Source: JBHIDJ01 sp046760105 (GTDB taxonomy: Bacteria > Pseudomonadota > Gammaproteobacteria > Acidiferrobacterales > SPGG2). From it: a stretch of 16,518 nucleotides of DNA. Position numbers and translations under genes: made by a program. Below the pieces are notes generated by a model that was not told where the DNA came from, searched no databases, and saw only the letters and a program-made list of their open reading frames with translations. The stretch covers positions 1 to 16,518 of the forward strand of contig JBHIDJ010000063.1 in the NCBI GenBank assembly GCA_046760105.1. The letters are read 5' to 3'. Shown piece by piece: positions 13,002 through 16,518 of the stretch; within the stretch, counting starts at the first letter, position 1, and every line of letters begins with the position of its first letter.

Positions 13002-15101
13002 ATGGCCCGCAAAACGTCCATAGAACGATATCGCAATATCGGCATCATGGCACATATTGATGCCGGTAAGACGACCACGACCGAGCGCGTCCTCTTCTAC
13101 ACCGGTATTCTGTACAAGCTGGGCGAGGTGCACGACGGCACGGCGGTCATGGATTGGATGGAACAGGAGCAGGAGCGCGGCATCACGATCACGTCGGCAG
13201 CGACCACCTGTTTCTGGAAGGGCATGGACCAGAAACTGCCCGAGCACCGTATCAACATCATTGATACGCCTGGGCACGTGGATTTCACGATCGAGGTGGA
13301 ACGCGCGCTGCGGGTACTGGATGGTGCGGTAGCTGTGTTCTGCGGCGTCGGCGGTGTCGAGCCGCAGTCGGAGACCGTTTGGCGTCAGGCCAATAAATAT
13401 AAGGTACCGCGCATAGCGTTCGTGAACAAGATGGACCGCGCGGGAGCCGATTTTCACCGCGTAGTCGATCAGATCAGAGGCCGTCTCGGCGCTAACGCGA
13501 TTCCTGTCCAGTTACCTATTGGCACCGAGGACAAGTTCGAGGGCGTTGTCGATCTCGTCAAGATGAAGGCGCTCTACTGGGATGACTCCACTCTCGGTAT
13601 TAACTTCGAGGAGCGCGATATTCCGGCACACATGCTGGGCGAATGCAAGAAGTGGCACGAACATATGGTGGAAGCGGCAGCCGAGGCCAATGAGACGATA
13701 ATGGAGAAGTATCTCGGCGAAGGCGACTTATCTGTCGATGAGATAAAGAAGGGTTTGCGCATACGCACTCTTGCTAACAAGATTATCTGCGTACTGTGTG
13801 GCTCTGCGTTTAAGAACAAGGGTGTACAGGCGTTGCTGGACGCGGTAATCGACTATATGCCGTCGCCGGCTGATGTGCCACCGATCAAAGGCGTGCTAGA
13901 TGATAAAGGCGGGACTGTCGCCGAGCGGCGTGCCGATGATGCCGAGCCGTTTGCCGCGCTAGCATTCAAGATCGCAACCGACCCGTATGTCGGACAGCTC
14001 GTATTCTTTCGTGTTTACTCCGGCGTGCTGAAATCCGGCGATAGCGTTTTCAATCCCGTGAAAGATAAAAAGGAACGTATCGGACGCTTGCTGCAGATGC
14101 ACGCAAACAGTCGCGAGGAAATCAAAGAGGTGCGCGCCGGCGATATCGCGGCCGCAGTCGGTATCAAGCAGGTCACTACAGGCGACACCTTATGTGATGT
14201 CAACCATGTTATCACGCTCGAGCGTATCGAGTTTCCGGAACCGGTGATCTCCCAGGCAGTAGAACCCAAGACCAAGGCGGATCAGGAGAAGATGAGTTTG
14301 GCGCTCTCACGGCTCGCCCAAGAAGATCCGTCCTTTCGGGTCGCGACTGATAGCGAATCCGGGCAGACCATCATCTCCGGCATGGGTGAGCTTCATCTGG
14401 AGATTATTATCGACCGCATGAAGCGAGAGTTCAGCGTGGATGCCAACGTTGGTAGGCCGCAAGTGGCCTATCGCGAGACGATTGGCAAAATGGTGGAGCA
14501 GGAAGCCAGGTACATCAAACAGACCGGCGGACGGGGACAATACGGGCACGTATTCTTGCGCTTGGAACCGCGGCCCCCTGGCAACGGCTTTGAGTTTGTC
14601 GATGCCATCAAGGGTGGTGCTATACCGCGTGAGTATATACCCGCAGTTCGAAAAGGTGTCCAAGATGCGATAGAACGTGGTGTGTTGGCCGGTTACCCGA
14701 TGGTAGATGTAGCAGTGACGCTCTTTGATGGCTCTTATCACGAGGTGGATTCGTCCGAGGCCGCCTTCAGGATGGCGGCGAGTCAGTGTTTCCGTGGTGC
14801 GGCGTTAAAAGCCAATCCTGTATTACTTGAGCCTATTATGGCCGTGGACGTGGTCACACCGGAAGAATACATGGGCGCTGTTAACGGCGATCTCAGCGCC
14901 CGGCGCGGCGCAATCCTTGGCATGGCGGATGCTCCTGCAGGCAAGATTATCCGTGCCGAGGTACCGTTGGCGGAAATGTTCGGTTATGCCACGGCGTTAC
15001 GTTCAGCCACCCAGGGGCGCGCGACTTATACTATGGAATTTAAGAAGTATGCCGCGGCACCCACCAACATTACCGATGAGGTGATAAAGAAGGCATCGTA
15101 G
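13002..15101 (+). CDS. fusA: Elongation factor G
   Basis: EF-G is the GTPase that drives translocation of tRNAs and mRNA after peptide-bond formation. With ribosome recycling factor it also splits ribosomes. The 699 residues (E. coli 704) are intact. The GTP-binding domain has the P-loop AHIDAGKTTT (17-26), the switch I region RGITITSAATTCFW, the switch II motif DTPGHVDF (88-95) with catalytic His92, and NKMD (142-145). The later domains show GMGELHLEIIIDRMKREF (domain III) and GGRGQYGHVFLRLEP (domain IV). The tip and C-terminal region includes GAILGMADAPAGK. AGGGA (12988-12992) precedes the ATG by nine bases. This is the canonical housekeeping fusA, not the fusA2 paralogue, given its place between rpsG and tuf. 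Confidence 0.99.
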   Translation: MARKTSIERYRNIGIMAHIDAGKTTTTERVLFYTGILYKLGEVHDGTAVMDWMEQEQERGITITSAATTCFWKGMDQKLPEHRINIIDTPGHVDFTIEVERALRVLDGAVAVFCGVGGVEPQSETVWRQANKYKVPRIAFVNKMDRAGADFHRVVDQIRGRLGANAIPVQLPIGTEDKFEGVVDLVKMKALYWDDSTLGINFEERDIPAHMLGECKKWHEHMVEAAAEANETIMEKYLGEGDLSVDEIKKGLRIRTLANKIICVLCGSAFKNKGVQALLDAVIDYMPSPADVPPIKGVLDDKGGTVAERRADDAEPFAALAFKIATDPYVGQLVFFRVYSGVLKSGDSVFNPVKDKKERIGRLLQMHANSREEIKEVRAGDIAAAVGIKQVTTGDTLCDVNHVITLERIEFPEPVISQAVEPKTKADQEKMSLALSRLAQEDPSFRVATDSESGQTIISGMGELHLEIIIDRMKREFSVDANVGRPQVAYRETIGKMVEQEARYIKQTGGRGQYGHVFLRLEPRPPGNGFEFVDAIKGGAIPREYIPAVRKGVQDAIERGVLAGYPMVDVAVTLFDGSYHEVDSSEAAFRMAASQCFRGAALKANPVLLEPIMAVDVVTPEEYMGAVNGDLSARRGAILGMADAPAGKIIRAEVPLAEMFGYATALRSATQGRATYTMEFKKYAAAPTNITDEVIKKAS

Positions 15102-15107
15102 ATAGAT

Positions 15108-15186
15108 TAGTCTGGAGGCTGGAGTCTTGAGTCAAAGACAATAGTGAAGGTAATGGTGAAAACTCAGGACTCAAGACTCAAGAAGG
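15108..15186. repeat. Inverted heptad repeat between fusA and tuf
   Basis: GAGTCTTGAGTC (15122-15133) is perfectly inverted as GACTCAAGACTC (15168-15179) around a 34-base loop. Both arms step by seven bases: AGTCTGG, AGGCTGG, AGTCTTG, AGTCAAA on the left and ACTCAGG, ACTCAAG, ACTCAAG on the right. The unit differs from the GTGAATC-like unit of the nusG-rplK and tuf-tRNA spacers, but the design is the same. No T-run follows. The tuf Shine-Dalgarno (GGGG, 15185-15188) lies just beyond the right arm. Confidence 0.75.
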
Positions 15187-15197
15187 GGTAAACAACC

Positions 15198-16388
15198 GTG
15201 TCCAAGCAAAAATTCGAACGCACCAAACCCCACGTCAACGTGGGCACGATCGGCCATGTGGATCATGGCAAGACCACGCTGACCGCGGCGATGACCAAGA
15301 TCCTGGCTGCGCAACACGGCGGCGAGATCATGACCTTTGACCAGATCGACAACGCCCCCGAGGAGCGCGAACGCGGGATCACCATCGCCACCGCGCACGT
15401 GGAGTACCAGACCGACAATCGCCACTACGCCCATGTGGACTGCCCAGGCCATGCCGATTATGTCAAGAACATGATCACCGGCGCCGCCCAGATGGACGGG
15501 GCGATCTTGGTGGTCTCGGCCGCCGACGGCCCCATGCCGCAGACGCGCGAGCACATCCTGCTCGCCCGCCAGGTGGGCGTGCCCTACATCGTGGTCTACC
15601 TCAACAAAGCCGACATGGTCGATGACGCAGAGCTCTTGGAGCTCGTGGAGCTTGAGGTACGCGACCTCCTGACCAAATACGAATTCCCCGGCGATGACAC
15701 CCCGATCATCGTGGGCAGTGCGTTGAAGGCCCTGGAGGGCGATACCAGCGAGCTCGGCGAGCCCTCGGTCATGAAGCTCGCCGAGGCCTTGGATGGCTAC
15801 ATCCCCGAGCCGGAGCGCGCCATCGATGGGGCCTTTCTCATGCCGGTGGAAGATGTCTTCTCCATCTCCGGGCGCGGCACCGTGGCCACGGGGCGCGTGG
15901 AGCGCGGCATCGTCAAGGTCGGTGACGAGGTGGAGATCGTGGGGCTTCGCGACACCGAGAAGACCACCGTGACCGGGGTCGAGATGTTTCGCAAACTCCT
16001 CGATCAAGGCCAGGCGGGGGATAACATCGGGGCGCTGCTCCGGGGCGTCAAGCGCGATGAGATCGAGCGCGGCCAGGTGCTGGCAAAGCCTGGCTCCATC
16101 ACCCCGCACACCAAGTTCGAGGCCGAGGTCTATGTGCTCTCCAAGGAGGAAGGCGGGCGTCATACGCCCTTTTTCAACGGCTACCGGCCCCAATTCTACT
16201 TTCGCACCACCGATGTCACGGGGTCGGTGGAGCTGCCCCAGGGCACCGAGATGGTGATGCCGGGCGATAACGTGCGCATGATGGTCTCGCTCATCAGCCC
16301 CATCGCCATGGAGGAGGGCCTGCGCTTTGCCATCCGCGAGGGCGGCCGCACCGTAGGCGCGGGGGTGGTGTCTAAAATACTGGAGTGA
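15198..16388 (+). CDS. tuf: Elongation factor Tu
   Basis: EF-Tu carries aminoacyl-tRNA to the ribosomal A site as a GTP complex. The 396 residues (E. coli 394) start MSKQKFERTKPHVNVGTIGH. The GTP-binding domain has the P-loop GHVDHGKT (19-26), switch I RGITIATAHVEY with Thr62, switch II DCPGHAD (81-87) with catalytic His85, and NKAD (136-139), where E. coli has NKCD. The beta-barrel domains include DVFSISGRGTVATGRVERG and GGRHTPFFNGYRPQFYFRT. Translation starts at GTG 15198, with GGGG nine bases upstream. By eye its third codon positions are markedly richer in G and C than those of fusA or rpoB. The usual next gene, rpsJ, is missing; instead a tRNA-Trp region follows that is identical to the left edge of the window. 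Confidence 0.99.
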   Translation: MSKQKFERTKPHVNVGTIGHVDHGKTTLTAAMTKILAAQHGGEIMTFDQIDNAPEERERGITIATAHVEYQTDNRHYAHVDCPGHADYVKNMITGAAQMDGAILVVSAADGPMPQTREHILLARQVGVPYIVVYLNKADMVDDAELLELVELEVRDLLTKYEFPGDDTPIIVGSALKALEGDTSELGEPSVMKLAEALDGYIPEPERAIDGAFLMPVEDVFSISGRGTVATGRVERGIVKVGDEVEIVGLRDTEKTTVTGVEMFRKLLDQGQAGDNIGALLRGVKRDEIERGQVLAKPGSITPHTKFEAEVYVLSKEEGGRHTPFFNGYRPQFYFRTTDVTGSVELPQGTEMVMPGDNVRMMVSLISPIAMEEGLRFAIREGGRTVGAGVVSKILE

Positions 16389-16518
16389 ATCGTGAGTCGG
16401 AACAATCGGCGTTTATAACCCTTTGAAAGATCTTCGTATTTCACGATTCACGCTTGACAGAATTAGGCCAGTAGCTCAATTGGCAGAGCGTCGGTCTCCA
16501 AAACCGAAGGTTGGGGGT
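16322..16518. repeat. Terminal direct repeat, right copy
   Basis: These bases are identical to 1-197. They cover the last 67 bases of tuf, the 76-base spacer with its 11-bp inverted repeat (16385-16395 and 16441-16451), and the first 54 bases of tRNA-Trp. The match runs to the final base of the window, so its true extent is not known. Confidence 0.97.
16465..16518 (+). tRNA. trpT: tRNA-Trp, 5' part (cut by window edge)
   Basis: The first 54 of 76 bases are present, identical to 144-197: the acceptor 5' strand, the D arm, the anticodon arm with CCA (16498-16500), and the beginning of the T stem. It is either a second gene copy or, more likely, the same gene reached twice by assembly through the tuf repeat. 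Confidence 0.9.

Noticed and set aside
15171..16193. 340-codon open frame on the minus strand inside tuf
   Set aside because: It is a mirror of the GC-biased tuf codons; the histidine- and glycine-rich product looks like no real protein.

Overview
The window is a continuous all-forward block of transcription and translation genes: tuf (3' end) - tRNA-Trp - secE - nusG - rplK - rplA - rplJ - rplL - rpoB - rpoC - rpsL - rpsG - fusA - tuf - tRNA-Trp (5' part). This is the bacterial 'beta' operon (secE to rpoC) joined directly to the 'str' operon (rpsL to tuf). The order tuf-trpT-secE, with rpoC directly followed by rpsL, fits a gammaproteobacterium or a close betaproteobacterial relative. RpoB (1362 aa), RpoC (1403 aa), S12 (124 aa), S7 (156 aa), EF-G (699 aa) and EF-Tu (396 aa) are close to the E. 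coli lengths and align with E. coli residue by residue from memory. I cannot name the genus. All gene products are ordinary, intact housekeeping proteins, and no accessory gene, mobile element, CRISPR array or defence system is visible.

Layout: positions 1-219 hold the tail of a tuf gene and tRNA-Trp(CCA). Positions 242-1125 hold secE and nusG, which overlap by one base. Positions 1214-3336 hold the L11-L1-L10-L7/L12 genes. Positions 3519-11907 hold rpoB and rpoC. Positions 11908-12047 hold a consensus-like sigma70 promoter followed at once by a strong intrinsic terminator. Positions 12048-16388 hold rpsL, rpsG, fusA and tuf. The last 130 bases start the same tRNA-Trp region seen at the left edge. 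No gene-free stretch exceeds 300 bases; the longest is the 182-base rplL-rpoB spacer.

The genes supply the core RNA polymerase subunits, the elongation factor NusG, the SecE channel subunit, L1 and the L7/L12 stalk with its base, two decoding-region 30S proteins and the two main elongation GTPases.

The interest lies between the genes. (1) The first 197 bases equal the last 197 bases, so the window looks like a closed 16,321-bp circle. The likely cause is an assembly join between two tuf copies. (2) Three spacers carry degenerate 7-base tandem repeats arranged as facing inverted arms. (3) The promoter before rpsL drives straight into a 10-bp-stem terminator, which suggests gated expression of the str genes. 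(4) The short rplJ leader can pair either as a palindrome or with its own perfect Shine-Dalgarno sequence. (5) The tuf gene is visibly more GC-rich at third codon positions than its neighbours.
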